Positions 17,681-25,610 of a stretch of 43,484 nt of DNA are shown here, piece after piece. Source of the DNA: Bacteroidetes bacterium UBA2664 (GTDB taxonomy: Bacteria > Bacteroidota > Rhodothermia > Balneolales > Balneolaceae); assembly GCA_002359315.1 (NCBI GenBank), contig DEMS01000004.1, positions 35,110 to 78,593 of the forward strand, given 5' to 3'. The notes below the pieces were generated by a model. The model ran no database searches. It was not told the origin of the DNA and saw nothing but the letters and a program-made list of their open reading frames with translations. A program made the translations under genes and the position numbers. Position 1 is the first letter of the stretch, and the number at the start of each line of letters is the position of its first letter.

Positions 17681-18138
17681 TGATCATAGAACTTTGATTG
17701 ATATGGAAGCCATAGGACAATATAACGTGTTAAAATTTAGAGCGAAAATAAAGATACGTTTAAAAGAATGGCAAGTTTCATATAAAAAGAGGGTATTACA
17801 CGTATCCGGTGTAATACCCTGACTATTCATCAAGAGAGACGCTACTTGAGCGCATTGAATATTAGCGAAAATGATTGAAAAAGAATAATATAATTAGAAT
17901 TGCAAAATGAAGTCGTTTAAACAACTGATAATTTTACACTTAAAGGATATGATAATTATCCCGTAAAATGCCCCTTACTCATAATAAATTGAAATTAATC
18001 TATTGAACCTGCCTTAAATAAGAAGAATATTATCAATGAGATATGGATACCAAAGAGGATTTATTTATTAATGAGCCTCTTCCATTTTCAATTTACTTGC
18101 AATTATTGATGAAAACGTTCGCATTTGAGAATGATATT
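17681..18138. other. Non-coding gap with a candidate small RNA on the minus strand
   Basis: No convincing ORF on either strand. The part nearest 17680 must contain the promoter of the STAS operon. Two hairpins frame the gap: one at 17791-17819 and the terminator at 18139-18176. Both are followed by T-rich sequence on the minus strand. Since the second already ends the DUF1080 transcript, the first would serve either leftover read-through or a separate short minus-strand RNA from roughly 18130 to 17785. The gap is AT-rich and I see no promoter I would trust. Confidence 0.35.
17783..17819 (-). terminator. Strong hairpin with T-tract on the minus strand
   Basis: GGGTATTACAC (17791-17801) pairs perfectly with GTGTAATACCC (17809-17819) around a 7-base loop. 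On the minus strand it is followed by TCTTTTTATA, resembling a Rho-independent terminator; on the plus strand there is no T-tract. No gene runs into it directly on the minus strand. Confidence 0.55.
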
Positions 18139-18176
18139 CAAAAAAAAAGCCATCGCATTGATTTAATGCGATGGCT
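18139..18176 (-). terminator. Rho-independent terminator of the DUF1080 gene
   Basis: AGCCATCGCATT (18148-18159) and AATGCGATGGCT (18165-18176) form a perfect 12-bp stem with a 5-base loop. On the minus strand the stem is followed by a run of nine T (complement of A at 18140-18148). It begins about 30 bases after the stop codon of the DUF1080 gene. Confidence 0.9.
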
Positions 18177-18206
18177 AAAAGTCATCAGAAAATGGAGGTG
18201 TATCTC

Positions 18207-18998
18207 TTATTCTCTGATTTGAATTTTGATATTTCTAAACCAAACGTCATCTCCGTGATCTTGCAGGCCAATGTAACCCGGTTGATTTTTCCCAAAGAAG
18301 TCATAGGGCTGAAACTTGCTGTTTGCAATCATCTCTTCCCAGGCAGGAGTTCCAAGATGGTATTCTACCACGGGGGCACCATTTTGGAAATGGACAACAG
18401 TACCGCGGTATACAAGTACTTCTGCCTGATTCCATTCACCTGCTCCGCGAAAGTTTTGCGGTACGGCTGGTATCAGATCATAAAGGCTACCTGCCATTCG
18501 ATTGCCGTCAACACCCAGCATTGCATCCGGATGCCTTTCATTGTCCAGGATTTGCATTTCAGGCGCTGATTGCCAAATCGGAGTATTTTCCATCTCCTGT
18601 GCCAGATAGAATATACCTGAATTTCCTCCTTCGGAAACTTTCCATTCAAGTTTGAGGTGGAAATTTTGGAACATTTCATCGTAGATAATGTCGCCTCCTT
18701 CACCACCTGCTTCACCCATTCCGGTTCCGATCACACGAAGTGCACCATCTTCAATGACCCAACCTCCTTCCGGGAAAGCTTCGCCATTGTAGCTTCGCCA
18801 TCCGTCAGTTGATTCGCCATCAAAAAGGAGTTCCCATCCATCCTCAACTTCTTGAGCTGTCAGGGTATTGGGTACAGCTTCTTCTAATACTTCTTCTACT
18901 TCTGCAACATCTGCTTCATCGCCAGATGAACATGCAGTCATTAGAGAGGCTGCAAATACAAGTGTTAACGATGATTTTAATAAGGTTTTTATTTTCAT
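18207..18998 (-). CDS. DUF1080 lipoprotein, 3-keto-disaccharide hydrolase family
   Basis: A 263-residue lipoprotein with a lipobox ending at Cys23 (LMTAC) followed by an acidic linker. The rest is a DUF1080 (Pfam 3-keto-disaccharide hydrolase) jelly-roll domain, recognisable from LFDGESTDGWRSYNG, EWKVSEGGNSGIFYLA and the final DHGDDVWFRNIKI. Members act on glycosides oxidised at C3 of the sugar or are found beside the oxidoreductases that make them. It is 34 bp downstream of a Tat-exported Gfo/Idh/MocA protein and probably shares its transcript, ending at the terminator at 18139-18176. The exact substrate is not known; the catalytic role is inferred from the family and neighbour. Confidence 0.88.
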   Translation of the reverse strand: MKIKTLLKSSLTLVFAASLMTACSSGDEADVAEVEEVLEEAVPNTLTAQEVEDGWELLFDGESTDGWRSYNGEAFPEGGWVIEDGALRVIGTGMGEAGGEGGDIIYDEMFQNFHLKLEWKVSEGGNSGIFYLAQEMENTPIWQSAPEMQILDNERHPDAMLGVDGNRMAGSLYDLIPAVPQNFRGAGEWNQAEVLVYRGTVVHFQNGAPVVEYHLGTPAWEEMIANSKFQPYDFFGKNQPGYIGLQDHGDDVWFRNIKIQIRE

Positions 18999-19032
18999 AA
19001 TGTTATTTAATTTATGTTATATCTGAATTTAA

Positions 19033-20556
19033 TTAAGCGGGCATGGCAGGCAGATTCCAGCCATCTCTGTAATCTTTTCTGATCAGACTGTTTGCAAATT
19101 CCTGTGCATTTAGCCAATCTGTCAATTCACGACTAAATGATGGATGCCCATCTTCAATGGTAAATCCATCTTCGATGATCAGTCTCACTCGTTCATCAGG
19201 ATTGATGTTTGTGAATTGCATATTTTCTCCATCCCAATGCAACTCTTTATTCAATCCCTGTAAACGTACTGCAAGAACGCCCATTACAACCATTTCATTA
19301 AACGGTCCGGACATTTCAAATGCAGACTTGGTTTCTACACGAGTTTCAGGGCTTTCTTTACAAGCTCTTACCCAATCCATGTAGTGACCAAGCTCTACCC
19401 GTCTTTCTGTTTTCGGTACATCCGGTACGGTTCCGGATAATAACCATGGAGAAGCACCGTAACAGCCACAAACCAATGTATCTTTGGAGCCGTGGAATAT
19501 AACTCCACCACCTCTATGGTTAAGATTACCACCACCCGGCCACTCTTCCGGCTTATACTGTTGTGCTTCTACCCATCCTTCAGGTTTTACGGGCTGTAAC
19601 CCACCATCGTACCAGTCAATAGTGACTTCAGGGAGTCGGCCAAAACTACTGTCTCTTTCAGGATAGATTAATTGTACTTTTTGTGCAACCGGTGCCGAAT
19701 CTCTCATCAACATGGTTGAACTTCCTTGTACGCGTGTCGGATAACCCAATTCAAGAGATTTGAAAGGTGCTTCCAAAATATGGCAAGCCATATCTCCTAA
19801 TGCGCCGGTACCGAAATCCCACCATCCTCTGAAGTTCCAGGGTGTATAAATTTCGTGATAAGGTCTCATTCGTGCGGGTCCTACAAATAGATCCCAGTTG
19901 AATGTATCCGGAATAGCCATCTCTTCAGAAGGAGTATTTAATCCTTGCGGCCAGATAGGACGATCTGTAAAGGCTTCTATATGCTCCACCTCACCGATTG
20001 CGCCGGCTTTAATCCATTCAATCATTAGATTGGTACCTTCATCTGATGATCCCTGATTCCCCATTTGGGTAGCTACATTGTATTCAGCAGCAAGTTTGGT
20101 CAATAATCTGGATTCATACACAGTATGAGTTAGAGGTTTTTCAACATAAACATGCTTGCCAAGGGTCATCGAATGAGCTGCAATTGCAGCATGAGTATGA
20201 TCTGATGTTGCTACCATTACGGCATCAATATCATCACTCATCTCGTCTAACATTACTCTCCAATCCCAATATTTTTTAGCATCAGGATACTGATCAAAAG
20301 TATTTTGAGAGTATCTCCAATCTACATCACAAAGAGCTACGATGTTTTCATCTTCCATCTGTCGTAATACTGCAGCACCACGGCCACCGACTCCAACACC
20401 GGCAATATTTAACTTATCGCTTGGGGCTTTATGTCCCAGGCCGCTAACAACTTTACTTGGCAAGATCGTAAAAGCCGCAGTTGCTGCAGCAGATGTGGCA
20501 AGAAAGTCACGCCGAGAAACACTACTTTTATTTGTTTTTTTTCCTAACTCATTCAT
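19033..20556 (-). CDS. Gfo/Idh/MocA-family oxidoreductase with Tat signal
   Basis: A 507-residue protein. A twin-arginine signal is at residues 14-19 (SRRDFL) followed by an Ala-rich hydrophobic stretch to about residue 40, so it is folded and exported to the periplasm with its cofactor. A Rossmann motif GVGVGGRG is at 53-60, and the family motif EKP (VEKPLTH) lies near residue 137. The C-terminal half is the Gfo/Idh/MocA substrate domain, extended as is usual for exported Bacteroidota and Planctomycetota members. Likely reaction: NAD(P)-dependent oxidation or reduction of a sugar or glycoside hydroxyl, often at C3. Pairing with the DUF1080 lipoprotein supports a 3-keto-sugar role. Confidence 0.88.
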   Translation of the reverse strand: MNELGKKTNKSSVSRRDFLATSAAATAAFTILPSKVVSGLGHKAPSDKLNIAGVGVGGRGAAVLRQMEDENIVALCDVDWRYSQNTFDQYPDAKKYWDWRVMLDEMSDDIDAVMVATSDHTHAAIAAHSMTLGKHVYVEKPLTHTVYESRLLTKLAAEYNVATQMGNQGSSDEGTNLMIEWIKAGAIGEVEHIEAFTDRPIWPQGLNTPSEEMAIPDTFNWDLFVGPARMRPYHEIYTPWNFRGWWDFGTGALGDMACHILEAPFKSLELGYPTRVQGSSTMLMRDSAPVAQKVQLIYPERDSSFGRLPEVTIDWYDGGLQPVKPEGWVEAQQYKPEEWPGGGNLNHRGGGVIFHGSKDTLVCGCYGASPWLLSGTVPDVPKTERRVELGHYMDWVRACKESPETRVETKSAFEMSGPFNEMVVMGVLAVRLQGLNKELHWDGENMQFTNINPDERVRLIIEDGFTIEDGHPSFSRELTDWLNAQEFANSLIRKDYRDGWNLPAMPA

Positions 20557-20732
20557 AATATGGATTCGTTAATTAAGTGATTTAGTGATAAAATTTTCAA
20601 ATGCACGAGAGAAATGTATTCTTATAAGAAGCTTTTTCCCTTCAATCTAATAGAGTAACACTGACTATTTTAGTAAATTATAGATACATAATGTTATAGT
20701 GCACCTCTTATATTAATCTTTTTTTGTTGTTA

Positions 20733-20747
20733 CTTCAATTATTGAAG
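20733..20747. promoter_or_regulatory. 15-bp palindrome CTTCAATTATTGAAG
   Basis: A perfect 7+1+7 inverted repeat about midway between two divergent genes, followed on the plus strand by CGC and six T. It could be an operator for either gene or a weak terminator; its AT-rich stem makes the operator reading somewhat more likely. Confidence 0.35.
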
Positions 20748-20871
20748 CGCTTTTTTCTCAACCGGAAGGGTAAATTTTAAAATTAAGGCTCATAACATTG
20801 AAACATTTTATAAATAGATCTGTAGGAATCATGTCATAATCATTAAAATCTAAATGTGGAAATCAGGTAGC

Positions 20872-20887
20872 AGGGTAAATATACCCT
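20872..20887. promoter_or_regulatory. 16-bp inverted repeat AGGGTA-N4-TACCCT
   Basis: Perfect 6-bp arms around AATA, ending 24 bp before the start of the beta-barrel gene. It may be an operator or a hairpin in the 5' leader close to the ribosome binding region. Confidence 0.4.
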
Positions 20888-20911
20888 ACACATTTCAAAA
20901 ATAACTGAACT

Positions 20912-21460
20912 ATGAAAAAGATACTTATACTTATCATTGGACTATTCACAACACAATTAATAAGTGCTGATTATTCATATGCACAATGGGGAATCGGTGC
21001 CGGTGTTGAAATCAGAGATGAAGATCCCACAACCGGTGTTGGCATTAAAATTGAGAGGGAAATTCTATCAAAAGCACCGATCGTTGATTTAAATTTCCGC
21101 GGACATTTCAGTTGGTTTACTGATGATGATGCAGAAAGCCTGATCGATCGCGGACTCAATACCAATATCAATATTTATGACTATGGAGCAGCTTTGGTTC
21201 TTGGATTAAAGCTCGGATTAGTAAAACCCTATGTCGGTGCCGGCCTCGGTACTGAAAGATACAGTGAAGAAAGCAATTCCGGGATTATGGATTATTCAGA
21301 GGATAATTTCTATTGGAACGGATTTGGAGGTGCAGAAATAACACTGCTTCCAACCGTTAAACCATTTATTGAATTCCGATACAGTAAACTTGTTGATACC
21401 GATGAAATCCGCATTGATAACTATAATCGACTCGCAATAGGAGTGAATTTCAGATTCTGA
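20912..21460 (+). CDS. Outer membrane beta-barrel protein
   Basis: A 182-residue protein with a clear signal peptide (residues 1-25, ending SYAQ). The mature part consists of alternating short amphipathic strands with aromatic residues and glycine turns, and ends in aromatic-rich AIGVNFRF with a C-terminal Phe, the classic end of an outer membrane barrel; its size suits an eight-stranded OmpA/OmpX-like barrel. No specific function can be read. It stands alone, preceded by an inverted repeat at 20872-20887 and followed by about 220 bp without a gene that includes an 11-bp palindrome TGTCCCGGACA at 21474-21484. Confidence 0.8.
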   Translation: MKKILILIIGLFTTQLISADYSYAQWGIGAGVEIRDEDPTTGVGIKIEREILSKAPIVDLNFRGHFSWFTDDDAESLIDRGLNTNINIYDYGAALVLGLKLGLVKPYVGAGLGTERYSEESNSGIMDYSEDNFYWNGFGGAEITLLPTVKPFIEFRYSKLVDTDEIRIDNYNRLAIGVNFRF

Positions 21461-21684
21461 TCACATGAATACTTGTCCCGGACAGGATGCCCGACCTCTC
21501 TATACGGTATAAATAGCAGGGAAGTAAGTCTGATAACTTAATCGTTTACAAGGCCGGACTCGTTAAAATTGGGAATAATTTGCAGAAGAATCATTTCAAA
21601 GAATAAAAAAATTCTTTAGCTTATAAAGACTGAATATAAATAAGCGATCCGCTAAATTTTACCCAATCTTCTAACGGAGATCCA

Positions 21685-22728
21685 TTGCTTCTTGAAGTTA
21701 AACATATAGAAAAATCGTTCGAAAAGGATGTTCCTGTTGTACAAAAAACGTCTTTTGATGTAAAAGAGGACGAAATTGTTGCCCTTTTAGGCCCGAGTGG
21801 CTGTGGAAAAACAACAACATTACGCATTATCTCCGGATTTGAACGACTTGATGCCGGTGAAGTATTTTTGGATGGTGTGTTACTATCATCAAGAAATGTT
21901 CATCTGCAGCCACAAAAAAGAGGTATTGGGTTCGTATTTCAGGATTATGCGCTTTTCCCTCATATGACCGCTCTGGATAATGTTGCATTTGGATTAACGG
22001 ATTTGCCCAAATTTAAACGCAAAGTTTTTGCTGAAGAAGTACTCTGCAGAACCGGGATGGGTGAACATAAACACAAGAGTCCGGCCGAACTTTCCGGCGG
22101 GCAACAGCAACGGGTTGCACTTGCCAGGGCCATTGCTCCGGAGCCGAAACTAGTGCTGCTGGATGAACCATTTTCAAACCTGGATGCAATGCTGCGCGAT
22201 ACAACCCGGAAAGAAGTTCGATCTATTTTGAAGAAAGCAGGTATGAGTGCTGTTTTGGTTACTCATGATCAAGAAGAGGCCCTCTCTTTTGCCGATCGGA
22301 TTGCCGTGATGAATAACGGTAGAATCGAACAAATTGGAACACCTGAAGAGGTTTACTACAAACCGAAGACTAAATTTGTTGCTCAATTTTTAGGCCGGAC
22401 CAATATCTTCGAAGCAGAAGTAAACGATACAGACACGATTGATACAGAGTTAGGATCACTCAAATTAAATTGTCGGGCAAAGGGGCAGATCACATGCTCA
22501 ATCCGGCCGGAACATCTTACAATAAGCAAACCCAACGGAAATTCGAACGGATGTACCAAAGGGATCGTCGTTGCCCGTGAATTCAGGGGTCATGATATCA
22601 CCTATCATGTGGAGTGTAATGGGGAGAGATATATCGTCCACACAGATAACCGAATCTTATTTAATCGTTTTGATGAAGTTGTGGTGAGTCCATTAGAGCC
22701 GGCGGTTGTTCTCGAAAGTCTGAACTGA
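21685..22728 (+). CDS. ABC transporter ATP-binding protein (Fbp/Pot/CysA-like), orphan
   Basis: A 347-residue ATPase. Walker A GPSGCGKTT is at residues 36-44, the signature LSGGQ at 136-140, Walker B with LLLDEP-like LVLLDEP ends at Asp160-Glu161, and the H-loop follows in VTHDQEEA. A C-terminal TOBE-like domain (about 245-345) places it with importers for iron(III), sulfate, molybdate, spermidine or sugars. A GGAGA box 4 bp before TTG 21685 supports that start. No permease or binding-protein gene is adjacent, so its partners lie elsewhere or are missing. The substrate cannot be chosen from this sequence; FbpC-like iron transport is a guess. Confidence 0.88.
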   Translation: MLLEVKHIEKSFEKDVPVVQKTSFDVKEDEIVALLGPSGCGKTTTLRIISGFERLDAGEVFLDGVLLSSRNVHLQPQKRGIGFVFQDYALFPHMTALDNVAFGLTDLPKFKRKVFAEEVLCRTGMGEHKHKSPAELSGGQQQRVALARAIAPEPKLVLLDEPFSNLDAMLRDTTRKEVRSILKKAGMSAVLVTHDQEEALSFADRIAVMNNGRIEQIGTPEEVYYKPKTKFVAQFLGRTNIFEAEVNDTDTIDTELGSLKLNCRAKGQITCSIRPEHLTISKPNGNSNGCTKGIVVAREFRGHDITYHVECNGERYIVHTDNRILFNRFDEVVVSPLEPAVVLESLN

Positions 22729-22858
22729 TCAGCCCGCAACGATTATTTCATCGATTTTAAATCAATTTTCAAATCTCATCAATTAGATTGAAACGAAACA
22801 ATGGTTTGCTCGTACGATTGTTATCAGACCTGAAAATTCAATCATTGAGAGTTTATTA

Positions 22859-25219
22859 ATGCGAGCTTTACTATTTCTTATCTTTTTTACTCTCTTCATC
22901 TCAGGGAGAGGCTACTCACAAATTGAAATCACCGGCAGTGTTACTGAAATTGAATCGGGTGATGGATTACCGGCTGCAACCGTCTTGATTATGGGCTCAT
23001 ACCGGGGGACGATCACAAATAATGAAGGTTTTTTTAGCCTTAATGTGGACTCACTTCCGGTAACAATGCAATTTAGATATATCGGTTTCGAAACCAAAGA
23101 ACTTACAATTCAAAGTGATACGGACTTACCATTATTAATTGAGATGGCCCCTTCGATTGCTTCATTGGGTGAGATCACGGTAACGGGTGATGATCCTGGA
23201 TTGTCGATTATGGAGCTGGTCATCGAACGCAAAAAAATCTGGCGAGCAACTCTTAATAATTATCAGGTGGATGCCTACACCCGGCAATCACTAAGCAATG
23301 ATACATCCATTGTCTCCATCTCAGAAAGCAGTTCTATAGCTTATTGGGATCGTACTCAGGGTCATCGGGAAGTACAGCTTACCCGACGGCAGACAATGAA
23401 TATAACCGAAGATAACAATTTTGCCGGAGTACGATATTTACCCAACTTTTATGATGACAATATTGAAATTGCCGGTTATAATCTTGTAGGTATCACACAT
23501 CCCAACGCTACCCGATATTACGGTTTTAAACTATTGGAAACTCAACAGATGGATGGCAAGCCGCTTTATAAAATTGAGGTGATACCCAAAAGATCAAGAC
23601 AACCTCTTTTTGAGGGTATCGCATGGGTACTGGGACGAGATTATGCACTGCTTGAAGTGGAATTAAAACCAAATGATGTGGTTAGTTTTCCACCGCCAAT
23701 TCAGGATTTTAATCTGGCATATAAACAGCAGTTCAGTAACTATGGCAGCGAGTATTGGCTGCCTGTTGATATGAGAATTGAGGGATTGATTCGAATTGGT
23801 ATGATCGGGTTACAATTTCCTTCCATCAAGTTTAGTCAGGCCTCCCGTCTGTCCGACTATGAGATCAATGCGAGCATACCGGATTCTATATTTTCTAATG
23901 AGGAATTTCTGGTTCGTATGGATTCAATAGAAGTTGAAGGTCAATATTTATCGTCGGAACCGATTCCCTTGACTGAAGAGGAGATGATAGCATATGAAAC
24001 GATTGACAGTACAAAAACAATCGAGGAAGCTTTTAAACCGGAAGGATTTTTAGCTAAAATGATTGAAAATGATTCGACAGAGAATAGTGAGAGATCAGGC
24101 CTGGGCAACCTGATTCCAAATGGACTAACTCCCAGATGGAGATATAACAGAATGGATGGTCATCATATCGGTCTTAATTATCAAAGGAGAGTTGATGATT
24201 TTAGTCTGCGCACAGATATATTTGCAGGATATAGTTTTCATAGCCAAAATTGGGACTATGGAATGTCTTTTTCAAAGAAACTTTTTGATCTGAAAGGCAG
24301 CAGGGTTGATCTATTGGCCGGTTATGAAGTAAAAACGGATACAAGATACCAATCTGAAATCTACAGATTGGGTTTTGGAAGTATAAATAACCTCATCGGC
24401 GGTGAGGACTATTTTGATTATTTCCGTAACAAGAAAATGACTGCAGGGTTGAGATTGCAAAGTATTTTACCCCGAACAGATTTTACGGCCATTTTTCATA
24501 GAGAACTTCAATCCTCATTTGAAAATGTTGATGTATTTGATAATAGTTTATTTGGGAATCATGATCCCCGAAGAGAAAATATTGCAATTGAAGATGGCAC
24601 TCTTCAATCTGTAAAATTTGAATTGGGTTATAATGTTGAGGCTCAAAATTACGGCTTCACAGGAACCCGGCAAATACGATTGATCAGTGAGTTTAGTGGC
24701 GAATCTATCGGCAGTGACTTCAACTTTTCAAAGCACACAGTAAAGATTGACTGGAATATTAATACGTTTTATCAAAGACGTCTCTTTGCGAACACGCTCG
24801 ATATCCATTTGACGGCGGGTACGTCTATCGGTGAACTCCCTCTCCAACGCTTTGGGGCCATTGATGGGTCGATGAATCGGTTCACACCTTTCGGTTCTAT
24901 AAAAACCAGATACAGTTTGCCCTATGAAGGAAACAGGTTTTGGCTTGGCACCGCGGAACACAATTTCAGGACGATTCCATTTGAGTTGCTGGGTCTGCGC
25001 TATCTGGTTGAAAAAGGATGGGGGTTGATCTTATTTGGCGGGGCAGGATATGCTGAAGCGGATGGAGACTACCCTGACACACTGTTGACGTCAGAGGGTG
25101 TACATTCAGAGGTTGGAATCAGTCTGAATGGAATATTTGGACTGGTTCGATTGGATTTTGCAAAACGATTGGATCGCCCCGGTTCATTTATTGGTTTTAG
25201 TGTGGCGAGATATTTTTAA
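22859..25219 (+). CDS. DUF5686 / carboxypeptidase-regulatory-like domain protein
   Basis: A 786-residue exported protein. Residues 1-20 form a signal peptide (ending GYSQ). Residues about 23-100 are a carboxypeptidase-regulatory-like (CarbopepD_reg) domain, with GLPAATVLIMGSYRGTITNNEGFF as the typical core. The rest corresponds to the DUF5686 family, predicted to form an outer membrane beta-barrel and ending in VARYF with a terminal Phe. The layout resembles TonB-dependent receptors but there is no plug domain. Its function is unknown; it is common in Bacteroidota and relatives. ATG at 22859. The 130-bp gap upstream shows no gene. Confidence 0.85.
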   Translation: MRALLFLIFFTLFISGRGYSQIEITGSVTEIESGDGLPAATVLIMGSYRGTITNNEGFFSLNVDSLPVTMQFRYIGFETKELTIQSDTDLPLLIEMAPSIASLGEITVTGDDPGLSIMELVIERKKIWRATLNNYQVDAYTRQSLSNDTSIVSISESSSIAYWDRTQGHREVQLTRRQTMNITEDNNFAGVRYLPNFYDDNIEIAGYNLVGITHPNATRYYGFKLLETQQMDGKPLYKIEVIPKRSRQPLFEGIAWVLGRDYALLEVELKPNDVVSFPPPIQDFNLAYKQQFSNYGSEYWLPVDMRIEGLIRIGMIGLQFPSIKFSQASRLSDYEINASIPDSIFSNEEFLVRMDSIEVEGQYLSSEPIPLTEEEMIAYETIDSTKTIEEAFKPEGFLAKMIENDSTENSERSGLGNLIPNGLTPRWRYNRMDGHHIGLNYQRRVDDFSLRTDIFAGYSFHSQNWDYGMSFSKKLFDLKGSRVDLLAGYEVKTDTRYQSEIYRLGFGSINNLIGGEDYFDYFRNKKMTAGLRLQSILPRTDFTAIFHRELQSSFENVDVFDNSLFGNHDPRRENIAIEDGTLQSVKFELGYNVEAQNYGFTGTRQIRLISEFSGESIGSDFNFSKHTVKIDWNINTFYQRRLFANTLDIHLTAGTSIGELPLQRFGAIDGSMNRFTPFGSIKTRYSLPYEGNRFWLGTAEHNFRTIPFELLGLRYLVEKGWGLILFGGAGYAEADGDYPDTLLTSEGVHSEVGISLNGIFGLVRLDFAKRLDRPGSFIGFSVARYF

Positions 25220-25263
25220 AGTTGTAATAATTTTCGATAATGAATTTTAAAGAGCAAAAGACG

Positions 25264-25293
25264 TTGACATCTAAGCAATAAAGATCATATCTT
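25264..25293 (+). promoter_or_regulatory. Promoter of the tRNA-Ala gene
   Basis: A perfect TTGACA is at 25264-25269. TATCTT follows at 25288-25293 after 18 bp, and the longer TATCTTTA (25288-25295) is one base away from the Bacteroidota -7 element TAnnTTTG with a TTG 21 bp upstream. The tRNA begins about 10 bp later, which fits a start close to the mature 5' end. Confidence 0.5.
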
Positions 25294-25303
25294 TACTGTT
25301 CTT

Positions 25304-25377
25304 GGGGCTGTAGCTCAGTTGGCTAGAGCGTCGCGCTGGCAGCGCGAAGGTCCGGGGTTCGAATCCCCGTAGCTCCA
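25304..25377 (+). tRNA. tRNA-Ala (anticodon GGC)
   Basis: A 74-base cloverleaf: acceptor stem 25304-25310 with 25370-25376, D arm GCTC/GAGC, anticodon stem TCGCG/CGCGA with loop CTGGCAG, T arm CGGGG-TTCGAAT-CCCCG, and discriminator A25377. The anticodon GGC at 25338-25340 reads GCC and GCU alanine codons. The 3' CCA is not encoded (next bases are CAT), so it must be added by CCA-adding enzyme. Confidence 0.97.
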
Positions 25378-25451
25378 CATACAATGCAAGAATTATATGC
25401 GTTGATACTGAGGAAAGTTACGGTTAGGTTTAAGAACTGAGCGTTGATATT

Positions 25452-25468
25452 GCGAAGCAGTGCTTCGC
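25452..25468. repeat. Perfect 8-bp inverted repeat between tRNA-Ala and ffs
   Basis: GCGAAGCA (25452-25459) and TGCTTCGC (25461-25468) are complementary with one base between. The sequence CGTAGCTC shortly after (25472-25479) repeats eight bases of the tRNA 3' end. It may end the tRNA transcript, although no T-tract follows. Confidence 0.4.
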
Positions 25469-25502
25469 CCTCGTAGCTCTAAAAAAGTTTGAAATTAAAA
25501 TC

Positions 25503-25601
25503 GGGGCAAGTTCCATACAGCCAGCTCCTTGTGAACTCCGTCAGGGTCGGAAGGCAGCAGCGGTAGCAGGTCGTAGCGGCGTGATATGGGTCGCTTGCCC
25601 T
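25503..25601 (+). ncRNA. ffs: Signal recognition particle RNA, small bacterial type
   Basis: About 99 bases. The conserved SRP helix 8 core is clear: GTGAACTCCGTCAGG near 25531-25545, then GGTCGGAAGGCAGCAGCGG, which gives the GGAA tetraloop and the asymmetric loop that bind Ffh. The ends GGGCAAG (25504-25510) and CTTGCCC (25594-25600) close the long hairpin. A run of eight T at 25603-25610 follows and serves as terminator with that stem. The RNA works with Ffh and FtsY to target membrane proteins. Exact ends are uncertain by a few bases. Confidence 0.93.
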
Positions 25602-25610
25602 ATTTTTTTT
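25594..25610 (+). terminator. T-tract terminator of the SRP RNA
   Basis: The closing stem strand CTTGCCC (25594-25600) is followed by TA and eight T (25603-25610). The same bases on the other strand encode the last lysines and stop of the ypdA-like gene. Confidence 0.7.

Larger units (their letters stand above)
20557..20911. other. Divergent intergenic region with two inverted repeats
   Basis: This 355-bp region separates the Gfo/Idh gene (minus) from the beta-barrel gene (plus) and must hold both promoters. It contains no credible ORF. Two dyads stand out, at 20733-20747 and 20872-20887, and are listed separately. There is also a T-rich stretch around 20718-20727. Confidence 0.5.

Noticed and set aside
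17820..17832. TGACTATTCATCA as a further TetR operator
   Set aside because: It lacks the TGAC/GTCA symmetry and lies far from the efflux genes; the match looks accidental.
21474..21484. TGTCCCGGACA as a terminator of the beta-barrel gene
   Set aside because: The palindrome is short and has no T-tract after it.
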